Below are positions 10,748-21,000 of a stretch of DNA of 64,000 bases, piece by piece (position 1 is the stretch's first letter; every line of letters begins with the position of its first letter). Source of the stretch: Hemibagrus wyckioides. Its lineage: Eukaryota; Chordata; Actinopteri; Siluriformes; Bagridae. The notes under the pieces were generated by a model. That model was not told where the DNA came from. It ran no database searches and was given only the letters and a program-made list of their open reading frames with translations. Made by a program: the position numbers and the translations under genes. Location of the stretch: contig NC_080716.1 of the NCBI RefSeq assembly GCF_019097595.1, forward strand, positions 29,515,901 to 29,579,900. The letters are read 5' to 3'.

Positions 10748-11919
10748 GCACATTTATGTAGGAACTTTACAGGTACATTTAACATTTTACTTATTTACAC
10801 ACCGTTAATAAAAAGAAGTTATAATCTGCTGCAGGGACGAGACACACACTGAGAGCAGGTGAATATAACACATTTCAACACATCAATATGGTGAAGTTAA
10901 AACTCTAGCCTTATACAAACATACACATTAAAACTGTCAGAAAGCCTGTCATAGGAACTAATGTTGTTTCCATACGTTCCAGTTTCAGTGTAGCGCACAG
11001 GAAGACAGGACTGTTTAATAAATGGATCTCTGTAAAGAATCTCTTCTCCAGCTGCTGATTCTCTGATAGGAAGCCTGTCCATAATCGACCTCCTCTGTCA
11101 GAGGAACTGAATTTGTAGTGAGGATTCATTACAGCAAAAACAAACACCCGACTGTGTAAAACACATGACTGCTTCAGCAGATTGTTCCTGCTTTTTAAAG
11201 ACTGCATTATCGTGCAGGATGTGAAGGAGCAAATCATTGGTTGGATGTATTGAAGAATCCACCCCTTACTAGTCAGGATTAAAACCATACAGCAGTTACC
11301 ACTAGAGGGAGTCAAAGACATTTTAGTTTCACTTTTCAATCACTGACCACCACATACTGAGTTACTGTAGCCTTCCTGTCAGCTCCAAGCAGTCTGACCA
11401 TTCTCCTCTGACCTCTCTCACCAACAAGGCTTTCTGTTTGTTTGTGTAATCTATATAGACTGGTGTGTGTGTGTGTTACTGCATGAGTGTATGCATTGTG
11501 CTGCTGCTACATGATTAGCAGACTTTGATATTTGCACCAATAAGTTTATATAATAAAGTAGACAGTGAGAAATTAATATACATTTAAACATTTTTGCCTG
11601 TTTACAACACTCTCAGTGTGATATTTAATAATATAAATGAAATGTAATTGCTGTAACAGTTTTTATTTGATTGTCCAATAGGAAGTTTCTCCTGTTATGA
11701 TGGATCTGTTATGAGCCAATCAGAAAAGATTTGTGTAGGGAAGAGACTGGTGTGAGAATAATGCGCTCCAGAACTGTGTAGAGTGTTGAAAAGTGCTGAA
11801 ATGAGTTAAAATAAGGATTTCTTTGAGAATATTTCCATGTATCCAGTTACTAAACCATAAGTAAAGACTTTAGACTCGTTGTTACGAGCGGACGTCATTA
11901 ACTGGGACTCCAGGTCACT

Positions 11920-12325
11920 GGTGTTTAGTCAAGTAGCTTTTATTGTCATTTGAAGCACATACAGCTGGTACAGTACACAGTAACATGAAACAACGTTCCT
12001 CCAGGACCATGGTGCTACATAAAACACACAACTACAGGAGACAACACAGAACTAAGTTCACTACACAGACATACACAGTACTACATAAAGTGCATGTGTG
12101 TAAACAGTGCAAGACAGTACAGTACAGTACAATAACTGACCAGGGACAGTGCAGCACTGACCACTACACAGTTTTGTAATGAATAAAGTGCAATAGTAAA
12201 ATGCTGTGGATGTAAACACAATACACAGTTAACAGAAAAACAGATCATTGTGTTTAATTGTTGTAGCAACAGTCTAAAAAGAAATGTGGGAAAATTGTGA
12301 AGGGAGTGTAATGATGTACAGTTCA

Positions 12326-12330
<5 letters not shown>
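11920..12330 (-). mobile_element. LINE 3' UTR end
   Basis: AGCTTTTATTGTCATTTGAA, then a stretch with CCAGGACCATGGTGCTACAT, matches the 3' end of the LINE at 45708-48575 (minus) and of the plus-strand copy near 62780-62890. Only the 3' UTR is present, so this is a strongly 5'-truncated insertion. Confidence 0.65.

Positions 12331-12366
<36 letters not shown>
12330..12366. repeat. (GT)n microsatellite
   Basis: About 18 GT units. Absent at the matching place of the second copy near 44155. Confidence 0.9.
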
Positions 12367-12369
<3 letters not shown>

Positions 12370-12437
12370 ACTGAAAGTTACCTCACGCTGCAGTGAATAA
12401 CAATTAATAAATAAACACCAATCCCTCTCTCTCTCAC

Positions 12438-12517
12438 TGCTGCATGATTAAGGAGATCTGAAGCATGTTGTTTGATCGTCTCCTCGGCTGTGTCTTTGCT
12501 CCATTTCATTACTGCAG
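12438..12517 (-). other. Candidate minus-strand coding exon, duplicated at 44253-44332
   Basis: Reading the minus strand, a good acceptor (TTTCCTCTCTTGCAG) precedes 80 bases open in phase 2 that include ATGAAATGGAGC and encode MKWSKDTAEETIKQHAS then DLLNHAA, followed by donor GTGAGA. The 80 bases appear unchanged in the second unit although the flanks contain differences. I do not recognise the protein. No further exon of this gene is identified. It could be a chance ORF inside an old repeat. Confidence 0.3.
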
Positions 12518-12829
12518 CTGCAAGAGAGGAAAAAGAAACAATTCTATATAGACCATTTCATAAATGTAAACAATAACAAACACATAATAATGGCACATTC
12601 ACCTATTTCAAACGTAATTATTTTCTGTGTTCAGAAATGTCTCTGAAGGTGAGGTGAAGTTTGTTGCCATGTTGCTGTGAACTCTATGGGGCTATTAGCG
12701 ATCTGCAGAATGCTGACCCCGACGGTCTGTTTATTATCACCGGAGAAGTCTCAAATCAGTACTCTCTAAATTCTATGGACATGTGGAATTAACACGCTGG
12801 ATCTTGTTTACACAAACATTCCTGGTGCG

Positions 12830-13330
12830 GAACCCCGCCCCCAACCTCAGCTACTCAGGCCACATCTCTGTTATGTTACTTCCAGCATACAGACCGCTGG
12901 TCAGACGCTCTAAACCGGTTCTGAAACAGTAGAAAACCTGGTCAGCAGGAGCCACCTCTGCTCTTCAGGACTGTTTTGAGTTCACTGACTGGAATATGTT
13001 CAGGGAGGCTGCGACCAACAGAGACTCTATCAACTTGGAGGAGAACAGAATCAGTGACCGGGTACATCGACAAGTGTATTAATGACATGACCGTCTCCAA
13101 GACCATCACCACACACTCCAACCAGAAACCGTGGATGACCACAAAGGTGCTGCTGAAGTCTAGAGACTCTGCCTTCAGATCAGGGGACAAGACGGCCTTA
13201 AAAACAGCAAGGGCCAAACTGTCCCAAGTCACAAAAGAGGCAAAGAGCACATGTCCAGAGAATCCATGACCACTATAAGGACAGTGGAGATACCCAGCAC
13301 ATGTGGCAGGACATACAGGTGATCACCAAC
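12830..13330 (+). pseudogene. LINE ORF2 fragment
   Basis: The plus strand carries a degenerate piece corresponding to the pre-RT region of the LINE at 47330-48574: [17 protein letters not shown] and [21 protein letters not shown] small deletion removes part of the [10 protein letters not shown] segment, and a frame change lies near 13050. A (CA)n run at 13389-13415 ends the block. Confidence 0.75.
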
Positions 13331-13388
13331 TACAAGACAACATCACCTGTCTGTGACTCCTCAACACCCACAACTGAACTGTACTGAA

Positions 13389-13422
<34 letters not shown>

Positions 13423-14433
13423 CACCTGTGTAACACAAGTGGTTCTCCTGTTACTGGTTTATTTAAAGACTTTTCCTCAAATCCACCGTGAAAACTAAAC
13501 ACAGTAACAACAAAACACATGCAACGTGAGGAACAGAAGCAATGGCAGTTTACAGACAGAAAATACAGACAAATAAACAAATACCTCGTTGGCTGCATGC
13601 TGTGAGAAAGGGAAATAGTCTTTAAATCTTCTTTATGATAGTTTAAGTTCTTTTTATGACTAGAATAAACTTTTATCAGAGCATCCATAATGTCCGTGCT
13701 TACCGCTAACTTTCTTCACTAAAAACCCTCCCGCTAAATCAGCATCTGCACGAGACCCGGAACCGAGGCTTCAAAATAAAAGTCCCGCAACATACAACAA
13801 ACAAAACAATCTATAAAGGTACAAAATAACAAACACAACTTAACTTCAATTACAAAAGTGATTTTACAAAAATGTAAACAAAATATATAAACTGTATAAA
13901 CAATATAAAGGCAGCAGAAACACATCTATCCAACAGCTAGCTTTGTCCCATCATGGTAACTAGCTACCGTTAGCTAAACGCTGGTTTCAGTCAGAGTTAG
14001 CGTTAGGAGCTAACCGGGCATTACTTTAGAAAACTGCCATAGCAGAAGAAAATATTCCCAACTGTAACGGTGCCGTTAGCTCGTTTCTGCTTGATTTAAC
14101 ATGACCGTCATGTAGGACGGCTAACGTGCTAGCTAGCTAACCTGGCACCGACATTTGTAGCTAGCTAACATTAGCCCTAATGCTAGCTCGACGTGTTAGT
14201 TGCCTAGCGCTTAGTTATTTAGACAAAGCTTGTTCAGTCTCTTCTGCTAACGTTACAGTTGTGAGGATTTTCTTCTGCTGTGGCAGTTTTCAAAAGTAAT
14301 GCCGGTGTTGTGTCCAACTCTGTTTGGGGATCTGTTTCCCCCTAGCCCCGCCCCCGGACATACTTTCTTCCAGAAGTCTACAATATAAAGCTAACACTAA
14401 GTACATTTATAATCGGAACTTAGTTGATCTTAC

Positions 14434-14590
14434 CTTAAGTGTCTTCAACTATCTGGATGAGTTGTGACTTTTGTCTTGCTGTAACACGGTCCTGACAAGA
14501 GCAGAACATCACATGGACTACAAGCAGGAGACTCGAGCATGGAGGGGAACCGCCGTCTGATCTGAACTGCGCATGCGCGAGGGACCGCTA
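14434..14590 (-). promoter_or_regulatory. Candidate minus-strand promoter / non-coding first exon with NRF1-like site
   Basis: TGCGCATGCGCGA at 14568-14580 closely matches the NRF1 palindrome typical of CpG-type promoters. Leftward on the minus strand follows a sequence ending CACTTAAG and a good donor GTAAGA at 14433. Every ATG frame in it reaches a stop before the donor, so it would be 5' UTR. Together with GC boxes and the GCTAGC-rich block this looks like a housekeeping-type promoter, but no transcript partner is certain. Confidence 0.35.
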
Positions 14591-14950
14591 TATACGGCAA
14601 TTCTACTTTCACGAACTCGATAGTTATGATTACATTTTCATAGGAGGATGGCATTGACTAGGTTTTTATTTTTTCAATTTAGTTTTTGAAAGATTCAAGA
14701 ACAATTGTCAAAGAATCAAACAACTTGGGCAGTACACTATAACAGCAATATGAACATTATGCTATGACAGACAACCACACACCTCAACTGACAATAACAA
14801 TATTTGAAATGAATTGATTGTTCATATTTCTACTTCATGCACCTGTTGTACTCGTCCCTAGACATAAAAACAAATTAAAAAACTCCTATCCAGACAGTCA
14901 AATACCAAACCAATTATCTACACTCAAGAGGGGTTATAGTCAGATGATGG

Positions 14951-14990
14951 AGTCTCTCTCTCTCTCTCTCTCTATTAGAACACAGGAAGT
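14951..14990 (+). promoter_or_regulatory. TC tract and ETS/PU.1-like site upstream of first exon
   Basis: A TC tract is followed by ACAGGAAGTGG at 14982-14992, an ETS-family core (GGAA), about 65 bases upstream of the signal-peptide ATG. PU.1/ETS sites are common in leukocyte receptor promoters that lack a TATA box. The arrangement is repeated at 52632-52680. Confidence 0.4.
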
Positions 14991-15052
14991 GGTAAAGTGG
15001 TAAGGCTTTAACTCACACCTCTACTGTGTCGGTCAGTCATTAGAGGGACAGG

Positions 15053-15083
15053 ATGGAGCTCAGTCCACTCTCTGTGATGCTCT
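15053..15083 (+). CDS. Signal-peptide exon 1 assigned to gene B
   Basis: ATGGAGCTCAGTCC... encodes [10 protein letters not shown] plus one base (phase 1), then donor GTGAGT. Joined to the second signal-peptide exon (29379-29414) it gives a typical leader with a hydrophobic core, ending VAQAQ. No other signal-peptide start lies between here and 29379, and the phases agree, so I assign it to gene B across a 14.3-kb intron. Copies with the same 31 coding bases lie at 41135 and 52746. Confidence 0.65.
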
Positions 15084-18000
15084 GTGAGTAAATGTTCTCT
15101 TTGTGTCTTCATTAGAGTGAGTGGTGGGGTATAAAGTTGTTCATCTGCAGTCTGAATGTCCTGAGTGATGATCTTATTGTGTGATTAGGACATTGTGTGT
15201 ACTTCAGCATGACTGCTCAGGTGTATTGTGTATTGTTGGAATCTGTACCTGATGGTCATCTTCTGCTGGTGTTTGCTGTAAACAGAAAAGTTTTAACAAA
15301 ACCATGTTAGCTTTAACTAGACTTACAGAGAAAATGCGTTATAACCTACATTTCCATTTTTATTACTATTATAGTCTGTGCAGGAAAACATGTTCACTCT
15401 AATACACACTAATTCCAAACTAATGACCAGACCATTTTTAAAAAATAATCACAAATCTTTATTATTTTCATGTTAAAAATAAGGGCAATAATTGTGCAGA
15501 AACAAACACTTCTCATTAGTCCTGTACACACAGAGCAGTGACCATGTTAGAGGCCTGAGAACAGACAGCAGGTCACAGATGTGGTTTATTTTCTATTTTC
15601 ATTTACCCTCAGTGGCCACTTTATTAGGGTTATTATTATTTATTATCCTGTTACTGGAACACTATTCATTCATTGTCTCCCGCTTATCCGTAGCTGGGTC
15701 GCAGGGGCAGCAGTCTAAGCAGGGATTTGCCAGACTTCCCTCTCCCTAGCCACTTCCTCCAGCCCTTCCAGGGGAATTCCAAGGTGTTCCCAGGTCAGCC
15801 GAGACACATAGTCCCTCCAGCGTGTGCTAGGTCTTCCCCGGGGTCTCTTCCCGGTGGGGCATGCCTGGAACACCTCCCCTGGAAGGCGTCCAGGAGGCAT
15901 CCGAAACAGATGCCCAAGCCACCTCAATTGGCCCCTTTCGATGTGGAGGAGCAGCGGCTCTACTCCGAGCTCCTCCTGCGTGACAGAGCTCCTTACCCTA
16001 TCTCTAAGGGAATGCCCTGCCACCTTGCGAAGAAAACTCATTTCTGCTGCCTGTATCCGGGATCTTGTCCTTTCGGTCATGAACCAAAGCTCATGACCAT
16101 AAGTAATAGTAGGAAAATAGATTGACTGGTAAATCGAGAGCTTTGCCTTTCGGCTCAGCTCCTTCTTCACCCCAACAGACCAGTACATGGACCGCATTGC
16201 TGTTGCCACTGCACCAATCCGTCCGTCAATCTAACGCTCCATCCATCTCATGCTCCATTATCTTTAGAAAAATTGTAACAAGAACATATTGGGGTGCTCA
16301 GGTTTGCTCAGGACCAAAGAAAGGGAGAGTGGTAGAGTGTAGCAGGCATGGAGAGTAGTGTTGCTCTTCTCCCAGTTCTAGACCTTTTGCTCAATAAAAG
16401 TTACGAGCCGTCCATATTTTCAAGTCCATTGTCTTTATTCAGATCAATCCACAGGCAGCTAAATCCCACACCATACTATGACACTTATTACAAAAGAATA
16501 CACTATATGATTAATAATTCTTATTCAAAAATCGAGGTTTCATGATTTTTGCTATTCATCATCCTCAGAAACATTTTCCTGGTCAGAAGTTGGAGTGGTC
16601 ACCTATAGAATGAATTTAAATTGGGAATCCTGGTGCAGCAGGTTGTGTTATCTCTAAAAAGAAATTGTAAAAAGAATATATTGGGGTGCTCAGGTTTGAT
16701 CAGGACCACTAGTGATGTTCCTCACATGAGAAGAAGGAGCTGTGCTGTGATCCACTTCAGGAAACATTTTGTACTGGTTATCCTGGAGACCCCAAAAGCA
16801 CATCCAGGACATCTACATTCAGGAAGAAAATGTAAACCTTTCAACAGAGAAACAGACTTTATAACCTACAATAATATTTTTGTTACTATTATGGTCTGTA
16901 CTGTATGCAAGCCCGTTTCTGCCACTTAATAAAAAAATTTAAAAAAAGGTTTTTGCGACTTTTTATCTCACGATTCTGACTTTTTATCTCAGAATTGTGA
17001 GATATAAACTCGCAATTCTGACTTTTTATCTCCGAATTGTGTGATATAAACTCGCAATTCTGACTTTTTATCTCAGAATTGTGTGATATAAACTCGCAAT
17101 TCTGACTTTTTATCTCAGAATTGTGCGATATAAACTCGCAATTCTGACTTTTTATCTCAGAATTGTGTGATATAAACTCGCAATTCTGCCTTTTTATCTC
17201 AGAATTGTGTGATATAAACTCGCAATTCTGCCTTTTTATCTCAGAATTGTGTGACAGGAGTGATCTTCTGCTGTCGTGGTCTATCCAGCTCAAAGTCCCA
17301 TGTTTTGTGCATTCTGAGATTCTGCTTAAAGAGTGGGTGTTTGAGATATGCTGCATTCAGGAGGCTGGGTGGAGTGCAAAAAAGTGTTCTTTTATTCAGT
17401 GCTCTTATGGGTAAAGGGAAGGGGAGGGATAGAAGGTGAATGGAGGAGCAGAGGTGGTAGCATGCATTGGTGAAGCTAGAAGATCAAGGCTGACAAAAAG
17501 GAAACTTAACTTACCACCCGAATGTGCTAAGGCCCATGATATTCTCACTGAAGCTCCATGAGGGTGAGAAACTCTTGCTGCCACCTGATTGGCTGCCTGT
17601 TTGGGTCTCTTCTGCTGCCCTGTCCTGCAGCCTCGCTAACTCCTGCTTTCCTCAGTGAGGTTGTTGAAATTGCTCTGTTGTTATCTTTAGAAAAATATAA
17701 AGAACTGGGGTGCTCAGGTTTGCTCAGGACCACTAGTGATGTTCCTCACAGAAGAACCTAAAAACATCAGAACTGTGCTGTGATCGACTCCTATAATCAT
17801 TAATCCGTCTTCAAGAAACTTTTTATGGTAGTTAGTGTTAATGAATCTGGAGCCTATTCTGGGGACTTCCAGAAGCACATGCAGGACATTAACATACAAA
17901 GCTTTGAACAGAGAAAATCCCTCATAATACACACTAACACCAAACTATTGTTTAGTTTTAGTAACTTATTTGTGTCAAATCTATGTACATGGAGGAGAAG

Positions 18001-21000
18001 AGGTGCTAGTGTCCAGTGTTTTACTCTGTTTGGCTCTCTTCTGCTGTCCCAGTCCTGCTTTCTTTAGTGGGGGTGTTGAAGTTGCACTGTTCTATCATCA
18101 CCCATGGGGTAGTTGAGAGAGGAGCGTTTTTCTGCTGCTTGTGGGCAGCGGTGTGGGGACTGCCATCAGAATATAGAAAGGTTTTAACAAAACCATGATA
18201 ACATCAATTAAAAATTCAGAGAAAATTAGACTATTATGGTCTATGTTGATATGTTCACTATAATAGATCTTAAGCTTTTATTTTGGTATTTTGGGATGGG
18301 GGTGATGTATTATGAAGGGAAATGTGGGAACAAAGAAAGGGAGAGTGGTAGAGTGTAGTGGTCATGGAGAGTAGTGTTGCTCTCCCAGTTCTAGGCCTTT
18401 TGCTCAATAAAAGTTACGAGCCATCCACATTTTCGTCTTTATTCAAATCAATCCAAAGGCAGCTAAATCCCACGCCTTACATACTATGATATATACTATA
18501 CTATACTATACTATACTATACTATACTATAATATATATACTATACTATAGTATACAGTACTATGATAGCTACTTATTATAATAGAATACACTATATGAAT
18601 AATAATTCTTATTTAAAAATTGAGGTTTCAGATTTTTTGCTGTTCATCATCCTCAGGAACTTTTTCCTGGTCAGAAGCTGCAGTGGTCACCTATAGAATG
18701 AATTTAGAATTTGGGAATGCTGGTGCAGCAGGTTGTGCTATCTCTAACAAGAAATTGTAAAAAGAATATATTGGGGTGCTCAGGTTTGCTCTGGACCACT
18801 AGTGATGTTCCTCACATGAGAAGAAGGCGCTGTGCTGTGATCCACTTCAGAAAACATTTTATACTGGTTAAGATAACTACTTTTGTTACTATGGTCTGTA
18901 CTTTGCCAAAATCTGTATTCAAGGAAAAGTACAAGTACTTGTAGAAATATTTACTCAAGTAAAAGTAAAAGTAACAATCTTAATAGTTACTTGATTAAGA
19001 GTAAAAAAGTATCGGATTAAAAAACTACTCAAGTAGCTAGTTACTAATCACTGATCTGATTGATCTGATTGAGTGAAAAAACAGAATTTCAAACTACTTG
19101 GAGAGCTTTCACACACCTCTCCTTAAAAAGTCTCTTTGTTCTGCTTATATAAAACATAATTTGAAGTAAAGTAGCCTATCTCAGTCCAGTGCTGGTCACA
19201 TTTCAGTCCAGTGCTGGTCACATTTCAGTCCAGTGATGGGCACATAAACATTACATGACCTGTTATTTGCAATAAAATCTCAAACACACCCAGGTGTTTT
19301 TCTAACAGTTAACTCTGTCTTTATTTTCACATTCACAACACAAACTTGCCAGCATCTGCATTTAAACAGGCTAACAGAGAACAAAAGAGAAGGTCTGTGT
19401 GTGTGTGTGTGTGTGTGTGTGCAGAGTGTGTGTTATTATGTTTGTGTATGAACTTGTTTGTGTGTTTGCCCTTCAGTATGTGAATGTTTATTTTGTCATA
19501 TGTTCTTTTTTGAACAATCAGTTTTACAGAATTTTACTGTGGACTGATAATCGTTCTCTTGACTCGATTAGTTCTGCATAAAACTTAAGCTTGTTTGGTG
19601 AATCCTCTGATGAAATAATAATATATGCATATATAACATTTTATAAGTACATGCATTCTTTAGGTAGGAATAAAATCAAATACAATCCCGTTTTTATTGT
19701 GTATGTACGTTCTACACTTTGTTGAGGTGTCTGTATTTGTGTATAAATGCATGATGTCACAGTATGCTGTTCAACTGATGTAGTTTTGTGGAAAATGGGT
19801 GTGAAATTGTGCAGACATTTAGAATGAACGTTTGTTCATGAACCTGAGTTGTTTGTAGGGTTCACAAGATATTGCTTGCACGAGAGGGCATATGAGGAAA
19901 AACATTCGGACAGTGTGAGAAATGTGCTATTAAGATAAGGTCAGTGTGCCCATAGTTACCAAATGACCATTAACAGGGTTCAAATAGGCCTGTTTTTTCA
20001 GGTTGGAACTGGAATTCTTGTACGCTGCAATGTCAGTTGGTTTTGGTGAACATAGCATAGCACATAATGAAACTATTATTTTTGACATCTTGGAGTGAAA
20101 ACAGAGACTGAACTTGAGGTCATGGGTCATCTGCCTCCGACAACTTGCACATGTCTTCCTCTGCTTCAGCCATCATCTTCCAATTAAACGCACAATATAC
20201 GCAAGCGGGAGATCCGTAACAGCCTCTCGCGATGCAGCCTCTCCAAGTTTCTCCAAGTCTACAAACACACAGTGCAACTCTCTCTGACCATACCTATACT
20301 TCTCCATCAAAATTCTCAGAGCAAAAATTGCATCTGTTGTGCTCTTCCTGGGCATGAAGCCATACTGCTGCTCACAAATTTCCACTAACTTCCTTAACCT
20401 AGCTTCTACTACTCTTTCCCATAGCTTCATTATATGGCTAACCAACTTTATCCCCCTATAGTTACTGCAACTCTGCACGTCACCGTTATTCTTGGTACTA
20501 ATACACTTCTTCTCCATTCCTCAGGCATCTTCTCACTCTCTAAAACCCTGTTAAACAAACTAGTTAAAAATTCCACTGCTGCCTCTCCTAGACACTTCCA
20601 GGCCTCCACCGGGATGTCATCAGGACCAACTGCCTTTCCACTTTTCATCCTCTTCAAAGCCTTCCTGACTTCATCCTTTCTAATCTTATCTACTTTCTGT
20701 TCCACAGAGTTCACCCCTTCTACTCTTTGTTCCCTCTCATTTTCCTCATTCATCAGCTCTTCAAAGTACTCCTTCCATCTCCTCTGTACACTCTCCTCAC
20801 TTGTGAGCACCTTTCCATCTCTATCCTTAATAACTCTAACTTGCTGCACATCCTTCCCATCTCGATCCCTCTGCCTAGCTAACCTGTACAAATCCTTCTC
20901 TCCTTCTCTAGTGTCTAACCTAGTGTACAACTCATCAAACGCCTTCTGCTTGGCCTTAGACACCTCCCTCTTCACTCTGCGCTGTAACTCCTTGTATTCC

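Larger units (their letters stand above)
8827..10870. other. Intergenic region after gene A
   Basis: Mostly AT-rich, with no supported exon. 9120-9320 matches 39400-39585 plus 39985-40030 of the second unit. Its sequence ATTATTCTAACTATC near 9286 is the empty site of the solo LTR found at 39590-39984. Two CTCF-like motifs are listed separately. Confidence 0.5.
11135..12545. repeat. Duplicated intergenic block, copy 1
   Basis: 11135-11335 matches 43325-43500 and 11640-12235 matches 43530-44125 almost base for base; copy 2 lacks the stretch between the two. It contains a CTCF-like word CCACTAGAGGGAG at 11299-11311 (again at 43473). No coding sequence is supported apart from the candidate exon listed separately. 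Confidence 0.8.
13921..15605. repeat. Duplicated block carrying a receptor first exon, copy 1
   Basis: Nearly identical to 51597-53294 over about 1.7 kb, with scattered single differences. It contains a GCTAGC/GTTAGC-rich GC-rich stretch (13950-14260), CCCCGCCCCCGG (14345), an NRF1-like palindrome, a TC repeat, an ETS-like site and the signal-peptide exon at 15053. Similarity ends abruptly at 15605, where copy 2 carries extra sequence. Confidence 0.88.

Noticed and set aside
10911..11339. 142-codon minus-strand ORF
   Set aside because: Only part of it is kept in the duplicated copy at 43307-43495, with a different end; no recognisable domain, so treated as chance.
16889..17356. 155-codon minus-strand ORF with [10 protein letters not shown] repeats
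   Set aside because: Produced by the 42-bp minisatellite; no gene features.
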